Notes under the pieces: model-generated
Told to the model about the DNA's origin: nothing
Seen by the model: the letters and a program-made list of their open reading frames with translations, nothing else
The model's database searches: none
Source of the DNA: Franzmannia pantelleriensis
Lineage (GTDB): Bacteria; Pseudomonadota; Gammaproteobacteria; Pseudomonadales; Halomonadaceae
Length of the DNA stretch: 56,785 bases
Direction: 5' to 3'
Assembly (NCBI RefSeq): GCF_900102875.1
Contig: NZ_FNGH01000001.1
Span: forward strand, 95,873-152,657
Translations under genes and position numbers: made by a program
Shown: piece by piece, positions 1 to 8,012 of the stretch
How the letters are laid out: each line of letters opens with the position of its first letter
Position numbering within the stretch: position 1 is the stretch's first letter

Positions 1-7
1 GGCGCTG

Positions 8-48
8 TGGGAGCGGTTTCAACCGCGATGCAGTGCGCAGCGCTGCCA
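8..48 (+). repeat. REP-type repeat (partial unit at window edge)
   Basis: One half of the REPIN family that recurs through the window. It has the head hairpin GCGGTT-TC-AACCGC followed by the GC-rich stem ending AGCGCTGCC. The head differs from the common GCGAAT/ATTCGC version but stays fully paired. The rest of the element lies outside the window. Confidence 0.8.
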
Positions 49-160
49 GGCTTTCCTCCAGTACAGTAAGCATATTGCGTGCCAAGTTTACGTGACTGTT
101 TTTTGGGCAGTTTCCGCCATGGTGATGCGTTTTTACATCATTGAGCCGTCAGTTTGATTT

Positions 161-185
161 ATTAATGCATCGATGATGCGTTAAT
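161..185. promoter_or_regulatory. Palindrome upstream of sigma-54 regulator gene (candidate operator)
   Basis: ATTAATGCATC, a 3-nt centre GAT, then GATGCGTTAAT: an 11-bp inverted repeat with one mismatch, ending 29 nt before the likely start codon. A related pair of half sites, TGATG and CATCA, lies at 123-140. The position suits binding by an activator or repressor, possibly autoregulation. Which protein binds is not shown by the sequence. Confidence 0.4.
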
Positions 186-214
186 GTATCGTTTTGAGCC
201 GGGTAACGACGTCC

Positions 215-1633
215 ATGAGCGAGATCGACAGCCAAGTGTTGGCCACTATCGTCGAGACGGCCAGCGACCACTTCTTCATCGTCGACGGCGACGGTCGGGT
301 GCTGGACGTCAGCCCCGGCGCAGCGGCGGTCTACGGCATGAGCCGCGAGGCGCTGTGCCGCACCACGGTGCACGCGCTGGAAGCCCAGGGCGTGCTCAAG
401 CCGTCGGTGAGCCTAGAGGTCATGCGTACCGGCGAGCCGGCCCAGGTGATGCAGCAGACCGCCACCGGACGACGGGTGGTCGCCCAGGCCCACCCGGTCC
501 ATCTCGACGGCGAGCTGGTGCGGGTGGTCAGCCGCTCGATGGACCTCACCGACCTGCAGCTGCTGCAGGACGAGTACGCGCTGCTGCAGCAGCGCTTCAG
601 CGACCACCTCAAGCGCGGCGGCTCGCTGGTCGACGACCTGGAACTCGACAGCCTCGAGGTGCGCAGTGGCGTGATGCGCGAGATCGCCGTGCTGCTCAAG
701 CGCGTGGCGCCCACCGACGCCACCGTGCTGCTGCTCGGCGAGTCGGGGGTCGGCAAGACCGCCTTCGCGCGCCAGCTGCACCGCTGGAGCCAGCGCGGCA
801 ATGGCCCCTTCATCGACGTCAACTGCGCCTCGATTCCCGAGAGCCTGTTCGAATCCGAGATGTTCGGCTACCAGCCCGGCGCCTTCAGCGGCGCCACCCG
901 CCAGGGCCGCGCCGGGCTGCTCGAACAGGCCGACGGTGGCACGCTGTTTCTCGATGAGATCGGCGAGCTGCCGCTGGCCATGCAGACCAAGCTGCTCAAG
1001 GTGATCCAGGACGGCAGCCTGACGCGGCTCGGCGATACCCGGCCGCGGCGGGTCGATTTCCGGCTGGTGGTGGCCACCAACCAGGACCTCGCCGGGCGGG
1101 TGGAGGAGGGGAGCTTTCGTCTCGACCTCTACTACCGCGTCAACGTGATCCCGGTAACGCTGCCGCCGCTGCGCGAACGTCGCGAAGACATTCCGGTGCT
1201 CGCCGAGCTTCAGCTGGCGCGACTCAATCAACGCTATGGCGGCAACAAGCTGCTGCATGCCAGTCTCTGGTCACAGTTGATGACCCGCGACTGGCCGGGT
1301 AACGTACGTGAACTCGAGAATACCCTGGAGCGTGCCTGGCTATCATCGCCCGGCGATCTGATCGAACCCGACGCCGGGCAAGAGAGGTTCGCCGTTGGTC
1401 GGGAACCCGGTATACTGGCTAGTGATAGCTCACCTGATACGCCCGACGCCATGCCACTGCCCGAGGGGCAAACCCTCAAGCAGGCATTATCGGCCGTCGA
1501 GCACGACATTCTCGCATCACTGTGCCGGCACTATTCGAGTACCTATGCCATGGCGCGGCGCTTGGGCATCAGTCAGCCCAGCGTGGTGCGTAAACTTCAG
1601 AAGCATGGTCTGACGATTCATCACGAGAGATAA
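215..1633 (+). CDS. PAS domain-containing sigma-54-dependent transcriptional activator
   Basis: A 472-residue bacterial enhancer-binding protein. A PAS-like sensor (about residues 5-75) is followed by a short linker and an AAA+ domain: Walker A GESGVGKT near 175, the sigma-54 contact loop GAFSGA near 223 (family consensus GAFTGA), and Walker [11 protein letters not shown] near 245. A Fis-type helix-turn-helix ends the protein ([17 protein letters not shown]). It should activate RpoN promoters by ATP hydrolysis in response to a cytoplasmic ligand seen by PAS. I chose the ATG at 215; a TTG 21 nt upstream is also in frame. The Ser in GAFSGA is a mild deviation and need not inactivate it. No target gene is adjacent that would name the signal. 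Confidence 0.9.
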   Translation: MSEIDSQVLATIVETASDHFFIVDGDGRVLDVSPGAAAVYGMSREALCRTTVHALEAQGVLKPSVSLEVMRTGEPAQVMQQTATGRRVVAQAHPVHLDGELVRVVSRSMDLTDLQLLQDEYALLQQRFSDHLKRGGSLVDDLELDSLEVRSGVMREIAVLLKRVAPTDATVLLLGESGVGKTAFARQLHRWSQRGNGPFIDVNCASIPESLFESEMFGYQPGAFSGATRQGRAGLLEQADGGTLFLDEIGELPLAMQTKLLKVIQDGSLTRLGDTRPRRVDFRLVVATNQDLAGRVEEGSFRLDLYYRVNVIPVTLPPLRERREDIPVLAELQLARLNQRYGGNKLLHASLWSQLMTRDWPGNVRELENTLERAWLSSPGDLIEPDAGQERFAVGREPGILASDSSPDTPDAMPLPEGQTLKQALSAVEHDILASLCRHYSSTYAMARRLGISQPSVVRKLQKHGLTIHHER

Positions 1634-1644
1634 GTCACTCACGA

Positions 1645-1932
1645 ATGCGATACGAAAAACGCCAAAAACCCATGGACGAGCGCGAGAAGCTGCGTAAATT
1701 CCGCGAGCTCGACGATGCCTTTGCCGACGCCCTGGCCGCCCTCGACAGCGGTGAAGCGCCCCGCGACATGCCCAGGATGATGAGCGCTGAAGCCCGCCGC
1801 GAAGCTGACCAACTCGATCAGCAGGAGCGCTTTGAGCGCCGCGTCACTGCGCTGATGCAGGAGTACCAGCAGTCCAGTGAATCGGTCAGTCTGCTGATGC
1901 GCACCCTGCAGTCACTCGGCAAGATCGCCTGA
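1645..1932 (+). CDS. Small charged helical protein of unknown function
   Basis: 95 codons, starting 12 nt after the sigma-54 regulator stop codon, so probably cotranscribed with it. An internal ATG at 1672 (MDEREKL) is an equally good start. The product is soluble, rich in Glu, Arg and Asp, and almost wholly predicted helix, with a heptad-like C-terminal half (RVTALMQEYQQSSESVSLLM). There is no signal peptide, membrane segment or cysteine pair. I do not recognise the family. Codon use matches its neighbours, which supports a real gene. Confidence 0.6.
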   Translation: MRYEKRQKPMDEREKLRKFRELDDAFADALAALDSGEAPRDMPRMMSAEARREADQLDQQERFERRVTALMQEYQQSSESVSLLMRTLQSLGKIA

Positions 1933-2034
1933 TCACGCCATACGTCTCGGTTACATAACGACACATTGCCTGGTTCCCAACCCGGGAGTTAACGCGTTAG
2001 AGTTCGTATATAACTGTATTGAAACGGAGATTAT

Positions 2035-2529
2035 ATGACCCTTGTAAAGCGCCTTGCCGCCCCGATGTTTGCCGCCCTGGTGGCCGTGCCGGCTACTGCT
2101 ATCGCTCAGGATATGGGCCAGGGCATGGCACCGCAGCAGGCGGCACCGAGCCCCGAGGAGCAGGTTGCTCAACTGGATGAGATGGTGGGCCTGGATCAGG
2201 CGCAACAGGATCAGATCGTCGGCTACCTCACCGAGCTACAGCAGGGCGTGGGTGAGCGCCAGCAAGAAGTGCAGGCGCTCGAGCAGCAGCTGCTCGAGCA
2301 CTCCGGTCCCAACTACGACGAGAATGCTATTCGCCAGGCGGCTGCTCAGCTGGGCGACGCCACCGCAGAGATCGCGGCCGACAGCGTTATCCTGCAGTCA
2401 CGCATCGAAGCGGCCATGACCCAAGAGCAGCGCGACGCCCTCGATGAAGCCGCGCGCCAGCAGCAAGAGCAGATGCGCCAGATGCAGGAACAGATGCAGC
2501 AACAACAGCAGCAGCAAGCGCCGCAGTAA
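2035..2529 (+). CDS. Spy/CpxP-like periplasmic protein with Gln/Met-rich tail
   Basis: 164 residues with a clear signal peptide (cleavage likely after ATAIA, about residue 24). The mature part is an all-helical domain carrying an LTxxQ-like element (MTQEQRDALDEA), the signature of the Spy/CpxP chaperone and metal-stress family. The last 25 residues are almost only Q, M and E, ending in a run of seven Gln. A good ribosome binding site (ACGGAG) precedes the ATG. By family analogy it would bind unfolded envelope proteins or metal in the periplasm. Family placement rests on weak motif similarity. It is a single-gene unit closed by a strong terminator. Confidence 0.65.
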   Translation: MTLVKRLAAPMFAALVAVPATAIAQDMGQGMAPQQAAPSPEEQVAQLDEMVGLDQAQQDQIVGYLTELQQGVGERQQEVQALEQQLLEHSGPNYDENAIRQAAAQLGDATAEIAADSVILQSRIEAAMTQEQRDALDEAARQQQEQMRQMQEQMQQQQQQQAPQ

Positions 2530-2545
2530 TCGTCGCCATGCTCAC

Positions 2546-2563
2546 GCCGTGAGCGCTCACGGC
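2546..2563. repeat. Perfect 18-bp palindrome after the Spy-like gene
   Basis: GCCGTGAGCGCTCACGGC is fully self-complementary and lies between the stop codon and the terminator hairpin. It could be a second RNA hairpin protecting the 3' end or a protein binding site; nothing decides between these. Confidence 0.5.
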
Positions 2564-2570
2564 AACGCAC

Positions 2571-2603
2571 GCGAGGCGGCTCCCCAGCGGGGAGCCGCCT
2601 CGC
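2571..2603 (+). terminator. Strong hairpin terminator
   Basis: A 15-bp perfect stem (GCGAGGCGGCTCCCC with GGGGAGCCGCCTCGC) around a 3-nt AGC loop, followed by TGTTATA. The stem is very strong but the T-run is poor, so termination may be partly Rho-aided. It separates the Spy-like gene from the nuclease gene. Confidence 0.75.
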
Positions 2604-2693
2604 TGTTATATGGGCAATCGCATCGTGCTGGTGGTGGGCCAGGCCATCGGGTAGGCTGAGCGAAAAAGATAAGCCTGCAAAGGACGTGGGGAT

Positions 2694-4124
2694 ATGGACG
2701 ACTACCCGCAGATCCGTCACCACGGCGGCGACGAAGGGGTAACCGGCAGCTGCCATCGGCTGCAGCTGGCAGAGGATCGCGCGCTGCTCGTCGACTGCGG
2801 GCTGTTCCAGGGCCAGGACGCCGACGCTGACAGCAGCTTCGAACAGCATCAGGTAGCGTTCAGCGTCGACGACGTGCTGGCGCTGCTGGTCACCCACGTG
2901 CACATCGACCACATTGGCCGGCTACCCTACCTGCTGGCGGCGGGCTACCGCGGCCCGATTGTCTGCTCGGTGCCCTCGGCAACGCTGCTGCCGCTGGTCA
3001 TCGAAGACGCGCTGCGCATCGGCTTCACCCGCGACAAGCGTCTGATCGAGCGCTTTCTCGACGAAGTCGACGAGCGACTGGTGGCGCTGGCGTACAACAC
3101 CTGGCACAGCCTAGTCGATGACGACCGCCACCGGCTCAAGGTCCGGCTGCAGCGCGCCGGGCACATTCTCGGCTCGGCCTATATCGAGGTCGACAGCCTC
3201 GACCGCGCCAGCGGCAAGCAGCAGCGTACGCTGTTTTCCGGGGACCTGGGCGCGCCCTACACGCCGCTGCTGCCGGCGCCCAAGCCGCCCTACGGCTGCG
3301 ATGTGCTGGTGCTCGAGTCGACCTACGGCGACAGGACTCACGAACAGCGCCGCACCCGCCGGGCACGCCTCAAAGCCGCCATCGAAGGGGCGCTGGAGAA
3401 CGGCGGCACGGTGATCATTCCCGCCTTCAGCATCGGCCGCACCCAGGAGCTGCTCTACGAACTGGAAGGGCTGACCCACGCCGCCAAGGATAGCCGCTGG
3501 CGCGAACTGGAGATCATCATCGACTCGCCGCTGGCGGCGCGCTTCAACAAGCTCTATCGCGAACTCAAGCCCTACTGGGATGCGGAGGCGCATCGCCTGG
3601 TGCGCGGCGGCCGTCACCCGCTGAGCTTCGACAACCTGACCACGGTGGAAGGCCATGACACCCACGAGCGCACCGTGGCCTACCTCGCCAGCAGCGGCCG
3701 TCCGGCGGTGGTGATCGCCGCCAGCGGCATGGCCAGCGGCGGGCGGGTGGTCAACTACCTCGAACAGATGCTCGGCGACCCGCGCCACGCGGTGCTGTTC
3801 GTCGGCTATCAAGCCCCGGGCACACTGGGCAACGACATCCGTCGCTACGGCCCCCAGGGCGGCTGGGTCGAGATCGGTGGCCGACGCATCGACATCCGCG
3901 CCCGGGTCGAGAGCCTCACCGGCTACTCCGCCCACGCCGACCAGCACGACCTCCTCAACTTCATTCGCCGCATGAGCAAGCCGCCCCGCGAGATCCGCCT
4001 GGTACACGGCGACGCCCACGCCAAAACTGCCCTCAAGGCCGAGATCGACGCCTGGGCGCAGCAGGTGGGGCACCACGTCGAGGTAATCGCCAACGCCGAC
4101 CCGTCTCAAGCCGATCGCGAATGA
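2694..4124 (+). CDS. MBL-fold beta-CASP nuclease (CPSF/Ysh1-like RNase)
   Basis: 476 residues. The metallo-beta-lactamase core has the metal site HVHIDH at 68-73 and the later FSGDLG aspartate. A beta-CASP insertion follows (SIGRTQELLYELE, DSPLA, ASGMASGGR), then the C-terminal GYSAHAD motif that supplies the last metal ligand. Enzymes of this class are zinc-dependent RNA endo/exonucleases acting in the cytoplasm. A purine-rich site (AAAGGACGTGGGG) precedes the ATG. All catalytic motifs appear intact and length is normal for bacterial members. It runs convergently to the AraC-family gene with only 33 bp between stop codons. The natural RNA substrate is not known. Confidence 0.9.
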   Translation: MDDYPQIRHHGGDEGVTGSCHRLQLAEDRALLVDCGLFQGQDADADSSFEQHQVAFSVDDVLALLVTHVHIDHIGRLPYLLAAGYRGPIVCSVPSATLLPLVIEDALRIGFTRDKRLIERFLDEVDERLVALAYNTWHSLVDDDRHRLKVRLQRAGHILGSAYIEVDSLDRASGKQQRTLFSGDLGAPYTPLLPAPKPPYGCDVLVLESTYGDRTHEQRRTRRARLKAAIEGALENGGTVIIPAFSIGRTQELLYELEGLTHAAKDSRWRELEIIIDSPLAARFNKLYRELKPYWDAEAHRLVRGGRHPLSFDNLTTVEGHDTHERTVAYLASSGRPAVVIAASGMASGGRVVNYLEQMLGDPRHAVLFVGYQAPGTLGNDIRRYGPQGGWVEIGGRRIDIRARVESLTGYSAHADQHDLLNFIRRMSKPPREIRLVHGDAHAKTALKAEIDAWAQQVGHHVEVIANADPSQADRE

Positions 4125-4157
4125 GGTCGCCGCTACCTGGGCCGTGGCAGCATGTCG

Positions 4158-5216
4158 TTAGGGGCCTGGGGGGTTGCCGGGGGTTATCTTGGTCCAGTTC
4201 AGCAGGTTCTTCTGGATGTCCGCCAGCGACACATCGGAAGGCAGGGGGTGTTCCACCTGGCGGAGCGCCTCGCTGGGTGTCATGCCGTAGTAACCGCGAA
4301 ACGCACGTTGGAATTGGCGCTCCGATGAAAATCCCCAGCGGTAGGCGGTCTGGCTGATGTTACGGCGGCGCCCGCCGGGCTGCTGCAGGTCACGCATGGC
4401 CGCCTCGAGGCGGCGGCGCTGAATGTAGCGCTGAACGCCGCTGCCGCCGAAGACGCGATAAAGATGAGGTCGCGCCATGCCGAAACGTTCGCACAGGTGC
4501 TGTGGCGACAGCTCCGGCGAGGCCAAGTGCACCTCGATGTAGTCCAATAGCTGCTGGCGCATGCCGGGCCGTGGCCGGGCCACGTCGGGCATCTTGTCGA
4601 AACGGTCGCGCAGCGCCGCCGAGAGCATGGCCGCCGAGGCATCCTGCATGGCGCGCCCCTCCTGCTGGGACATCTCGGGCAGCAGCCTGGCCAGTGTCAG
4701 CAGGTGAGCGCCCAGCGCCTGGCCCATCGGCGTTCGCCGCGACAACACGTTACCCGACAGGCCGTGGCGCATCACCTTGCGGTCCAGGGTGTGGCGTGGA
4801 AGTACCAGCGTCACCGTACTGCCCTCGCTGGTATCGAATTCGAACGGATCGCTGAGATCGAAAATGCAGACATCGCCGCTGCCGGCGCTGAATGCATCGC
4901 CGCTGCGGCCGGCATGCCCGCTGACGCTACCGCTGCGCAGCAGCTGAACGAAGACGTACTCCATCTCGCAGCGGCGTATGTGGCCATCGGTCAAGCGATA
5001 CCCGCGGGCGTTGTACTGAGTGGCGCCTGCCAGGCAATCGCCCATGGCGTAAGACAGGATGGCGCCGTCCAGGCGTCGCTGGCCAGCCTCGCGGGCCAGC
5101 ACCTCGAAGAACGGCATGGCCAGGCTTCGCCATGCGTCGGTGCTATCGTCCGGTGTCAGTCCTTGCGTCGTGAACAGCGCCGCCGACAAGCGGTCGTTCA
5201 ATGTCGCTGGTTTCAT
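4158..5216 (-). CDS. AraC-family transcriptional regulator
   Basis: 352 residues. The N-terminal two thirds match the ligand-binding region of AraC regulators with an AraC-binding-like domain (RCEMEYVFVQLL, GDVCIFDLSDPF). The C-terminal 100 residues form the double helix-turn-helix, with the typical second-helix segment (AYRWGFSSERQFQRAFRGYYG). It should bind DNA as a monomer or dimer and activate or repress in response to a small molecule. No catabolic gene adjoins it; the nearest upstream sequence is a REPIN cluster, so the target is unknown. The start is the ATG facing the repeats. Confidence 0.9.
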   Translation of the reverse strand: MKPATLNDRLSAALFTTQGLTPDDSTDAWRSLAMPFFEVLAREAGQRRLDGAILSYAMGDCLAGATQYNARGYRLTDGHIRRCEMEYVFVQLLRSGSVSGHAGRSGDAFSAGSGDVCIFDLSDPFEFDTSEGSTVTLVLPRHTLDRKVMRHGLSGNVLSRRTPMGQALGAHLLTLARLLPEMSQQEGRAMQDASAAMLSAALRDRFDKMPDVARPRPGMRQQLLDYIEVHLASPELSPQHLCERFGMARPHLYRVFGGSGVQRYIQRRRLEAAMRDLQQPGGRRRNISQTAYRWGFSSERQFQRAFRGYYGMTPSEALRQVEHPLPSDVSLADIQKNLLNWTKITPGNPPGP

Positions 5217-5317
5217 AGGGGCTATGACAGGCTAACGAATCGATGCCCATACTCTACCTGCCGACGGCGTTGACTGCACGTTAGCCCTCTCAGATGCGGC
5301 GTGAGATGCGGCTGGGC

Positions 5318-5519
5318 AACCCCATCGAGACTGAAGTCTCTCCCACATTGGCCGAGGCGCCGCCCCAAGTGTAGGAGCGACTTCAGTCGCGATTGCAGCG
5401 CGCAGCGCTGCTTGGATAGATCCACCCCCATCGAGACTGACGTCTCTCTCACATTGGCCGAGGCGCCGGCCCCCAGTGTGGGAGCGAATTCATTCGCGAT
5501 TGCAGCGCGCAGCGCTGCC
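5318..5519. repeat. REPIN cluster upstream of the RAYT gene
   Basis: Two REPIN-like units. In each, a left arm with head GAGACTGAAGTCTC or a close variant faces a right arm with head GCGACT-TC-AGTCGC or GCGAAT-TC-ATTCGC plus the AGCGCTGC stem. The arms are joined by GGCGCC-centred spacers. Confidence 0.85.
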
Positions 5520-5577
5520 TGCCCTCCATGCAGAAGGCGTCTATGCTCAACTAACAAGGAGAGTAGGGGGCGTTACC

Positions 5578-6039
5578 ATGGAAAAGGATCAGCCGCACAG
5601 CCATGCTCTGCGTCGTGGCCGCATGTCTCTGCATCGCCAGGCTTATCTCATCACGACCTGCACCCATCAGAGATTGCCCTTGCTGGATTCTTGGCCAATC
5701 GCAAGGCATGTGGTAAAGGAAATGCAATCATTGGAGAAAGAAGGCTGGGTCTCGTCGCTCTCCTACGTGATTATGCCAGACCACTTGCACTGGCTGTTTA
5801 TGCTTGATCAGGCTGAACTCGATGCTGTGGTGAAGCGATTGAAAGGCCGCTCGGCGAGAGCTATTAATTCCCACCTCCATCGTCGAGGGTCTGTGTGGCA
5901 ACAGGGTTATCATGATCGCGCTCTGAGGCGCGAGGAAGACCTGCGCAGCGTTGCGCGTTATATAGTCGCCAATCCCTTGAGGGCGGGGCTGGTGGACGAT
6001 ATTGGCAAATACCCGCTTTGGGATGCGATGTGGCTATAA
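5578..6039 (+). CDS. REP-associated tyrosine transposase (RAYT, Y1_Tnp family)
   Basis: 153 residues. The HUH metal motif is in IMPDHLHWLF (residues 65-74), the conserved WQQGYHDRAL follows at 107-116, and Tyr128 in ARYIVANPLRAGLV is the probable nucleophile. RAYTs are single-strand transposases that cut at REP hairpins and are held responsible for REPIN spread. I chose the ATG at 5578 because upstream in-frame codons lie in REP sequence; AGGAGAGTAGGGGG precedes it. REPINs flank it on both sides, the downstream one beginning at the first base after the stop codon. All catalytic residues appear present, so it is probably active or recently so. Its origin of spread cannot be judged from one window. 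Confidence 0.9.
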   Translation: MEKDQPHSHALRRGRMSLHRQAYLITTCTHQRLPLLDSWPIARHVVKEMQSLEKEGWVSSLSYVIMPDHLHWLFMLDQAELDAVVKRLKGRSARAINSHLHRRGSVWQQGYHDRALRREEDLRSVARYIVANPLRAGLVDDIGKYPLWDAMWL

Positions 6040-6172
6040 CCCATCGAGACTAAAGTCTCTCCCACATTTGCCTTGGCGCCGGCTCCCAGTGTTGTAGGTA
6101 ATCCATTCCCACATTGGCCTTGGCCCCCAGTGTGGGAGCGAATTCATTCGCGATGCAGCGCGCAGCGCTGCT
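6040..6172. repeat. REPIN directly after the RAYT stop codon
   Basis: Begins with the GAGACT-AA-AGTCTC head immediately after the stop codon and ends with the GCGAAT/ATTCGC head and AGCGCTGC stem. A short extra half-copy lies in the middle. Confidence 0.85.
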
Positions 6173-6178
6173 GGGGAA

Positions 6179-6472
6179 TTACTGCTCCGGCGGTGTGTCG
6201 TGGCGCATTGCCACGATGTCGGTTTCGCTCAGGCCGGTAGCCTCGGCGATCTGGGCATCGCTGAGCGTGCGGAGAGCAATCAGCCTGCGGGCGATATCAC
6301 GCGAGGTTTCTTGGCGTCCTTCTTGGCGTCCTTCCAGCCGTTCCTTCTTGGCCCAGCTTTCGAGTTTCTCTGCCAGCATATCTTTATCCTCTACCAGACT
6401 GTTGAGTTGCTCCAGGTTGACGCCTGCACCAAGCCACTGCAGGTGGCGCTTTAGCCAGCGGGTAATGATGGC
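6179..6472 (-). pseudogene. Truncated rpn (YhgA-like nuclease) fragment, C-terminal part
   Basis: Nearly identical to the 3' end of the complete rpn gene downstream. It covers the stretch from LKRHLQWLGAGVNLE to the stop codon and then breaks off into REP sequence at about 6472. Catalytic residues are missing. It carries only two copies of the 4-residue EGRQ repeat against five in the complete gene, a 36-bp difference. An open frame of 66 codons (complement 6379 to 6179) remains, starting at MLAEKLES behind AGAGG with an 8-nt spacer, so it may still make the short C-terminal protein. The adjoining REPIN is duplicated with it. Confidence 0.85.
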
Positions 6473-6772
6473 GCCGGCCCCCAGTGTTGTAGGGAATCCA
6501 TTCCCACATTTGCCTTGGCGCCGGCTCCCAGTGTGGGAGCGGTTTCAACCGCGATTGCAGCACGCAGCGCTGCTGGGGTAGGGCAACCCCATCGAGACTA
6601 AAGTCTCTCCCACATTGGCCTTGGCGCCGGCTCCCAGTGTTGTAGTCAATCCATTCCCATATCTGCCTTGGCCTCGGCCCCAGTGTTGTAGGTAATCCAT
6701 TCCCACATTGGCCTTGGCACCACTCCAAGTGTGGGAGCGAATTCATTCGCGATGCAGCGCGCAGCGCTGCTG
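6473..6772. repeat. REPIN cluster between rpn copies
   Basis: Several REP arms in alternating orientation, including a fully paired GCGGTT-TC-AACCGC head, GAGACT-AA-AGTCTC and GCGAAT-TC-ATTCGC, plus degenerate half-copies. Ends a few bases before the complement-strand rpn stop codon. Confidence 0.85.
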
Positions 6773-6777
6773 GGGAA

Positions 6778-7014
6778 TTACTGCTCCGGCGGTGTGTCGT
6801 GGCGCATTGCCACGATGTCGGTTTCGCTCAGGCCGGTAGCCTCGGCGATCTGGGCATCGCTGAGCGTGCGGAGAGCAATCAGCCTGCGGGCGATATCACG
6901 CGAGGTTTCTTGGCGGCCTTCTAGTCGACCTTCTTGGCGTCCTTCTTGGCGTCCTTCTTGGCGTCCTTCCAGCCGTTCCTTCTTGGCCCAGCTTTCGAGT
7001 TTCTCTGCCAGCAT
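6778..7014 (-). CDS. Candidate intragenic short protein (RpnS-like) within rpn
   Basis: An in-frame internal start inside the rpn gene: AGAGG, 8 nt, then ATG (MLAEKLES), giving 78 residues made of the EGRQ repeats and the C-terminal domain. E. coli Rpn loci are known to make such short C-terminal proteins from inside the gene, and these inhibit the long toxic nuclease. The same SD-spacer-ATG is kept in two orphan fragments of the family in this window. Translation itself is inferred, not seen. Confidence 0.5.
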   Translation of the reverse strand: MLAEKLESWAKKERLEGRQEGRQEGRQEGRLEGRQETSRDIARRLIALRTLSDAQIAEATGLSETDIVAMRHDTPPEQ

Positions 7015-7758
7015 ATCTTTATCCTCTACCAGACTGTTGAGCTGCTCCAGGTTGACGCCTGCACCAAGCCACTGCAGGTGGCGCTTGAGCCAGCGGGTAA
7101 TGATGGCGTCGGTGCGCTCCTTGTGGGGATCGTTCTGAATGATCGCCACAATACGGTCGACAGCCCGCTGCAGCGCGTGGCGGTCAGCCGTGGCGTTCTC
7201 GATGCCGAACACACCGCTGAGGGGCGTGTGGCGCTTCAACAGTTCCTCGTCAGTATAGCGTCCTTCGTCGATCAGGTAGTAGCGCAGGTGTGGCTGGTAG
7301 ACTCGCAGGAAGGCGGGCGGTTCCGGCTGCACCATGTCGTAGATGTCCTGCCGGGCCGACCAGCGCTGGCTGCCGTTGTAGAGCACGATGGGCAGTATCG
7401 GCGGCAGCCCCTTGCTCGGGGTTGTGGTCCTCTGCTTGAGCAGGTGATCGTAGAAACAGGCCACGTAGTGCATCAGGCGGATCGGCATGGTGTGATCCAC
7501 CGCCGACTGAAACTCCAACAAAATATACAGGAACACCTGCTGCCTGGCGCCCTGCCAGCTGATATCGACCGACCACACCACGTCCTCGAATTTCTCCTCG
7601 AACAGCGGTGTGATGTAGTTACCGTTGTGACTTTCCAGGGTAGTAAAGTCCATCAGCTCGGCGATCTCGGTGGGGGCAAAGCCTTCGATTAGCTGCTGGA
7701 CGAACTCCGGGTAGCTGAACAGCTCCTTGTAGCCGGTATCGTGGTGGTTGCTGACCAT
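6778..7758 (-). CDS. Rpn-family nuclease / YhgA-like putative transposase
   Basis: 326 residues. N-terminal PD-(D/E)XK nuclease domain: YKELFSYPEFVQQLI near 10-24, probable Asp59 in FEDVVW, and the ExQ motif in LLEFQS (Glu82, Gln84). A middle region resembles the PF04754 family, followed by a repeat of five EGRQ-like tetrapeptides and a small C-terminal helical domain. E. coli Rpn proteins are DNA endonucleases that raise recombination and act in phage defence. The gene stands alone between REPIN clusters. All expected catalytic residues are present. A Met at 249 with its own Shine-Dalgarno could start a short second product (listed separately). Confidence 0.85.
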   Translation of the reverse strand: MVSNHHDTGYKELFSYPEFVQQLIEGFAPTEIAELMDFTTLESHNGNYITPLFEEKFEDVVWSVDISWQGARQQVFLYILLEFQSAVDHTMPIRLMHYVACFYDHLLKQRTTTPSKGLPPILPIVLYNGSQRWSARQDIYDMVQPEPPAFLRVYQPHLRYYLIDEGRYTDEELLKRHTPLSGVFGIENATADRHALQRAVDRIVAIIQNDPHKERTDAIITRWLKRHLQWLGAGVNLEQLNSLVEDKDMLAEKLESWAKKERLEGRQEGRQEGRQEGRLEGRQETSRDIARRLIALRTLSDAQIAEATGLSETDIVAMRHDTPPEQ

Positions 7759-7829
7759 GGGGCACCATCTGCAAGTTACTGGTTAAATATACAGCATATG
7801 CGCGTTGCAGCATAATGCCACTCGACCAA

Positions 7830-7961
7830 CCCATCGAGACTAAAGTCTCTCCCACATTTGCCTTGGCGCCGGCTCCCAGTGTTGTAGTCAATCCATTCCC
7901 ATATCTGCCTTGCCCCAGTGTGGGAGCGAATTCATTCGCGATGCAGCGCGCAGCGCTGCCT
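7830..7961. repeat. REPIN upstream of the first HEPN-MNT pair
   Basis: GAGACT-AA-AGTCTC head facing a GCGAAT-TC-ATTCGC head with the AGCGCTGC stem; a degenerate half-copy lies between. Confidence 0.85.
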
Positions 7962-8012
7962 GCTGAGCCCTATGTTAGGATTAGGCCATAGGAGAGTAGG
8001 GGGAGTGGCGTA

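Noticed and set aside
3111-4109. Long reverse-strand frame opposite the MBL nuclease gene
   Set aside because: Shadow of a high-GC gene: it has no start signals or domains, and the forward frame has all catalytic motifs.
5476-5577. N-terminal extension of the RAYT gene from 5476
   Set aside because: The extra codons are translated REP sequence; the ATG at 5578 begins the conserved part.
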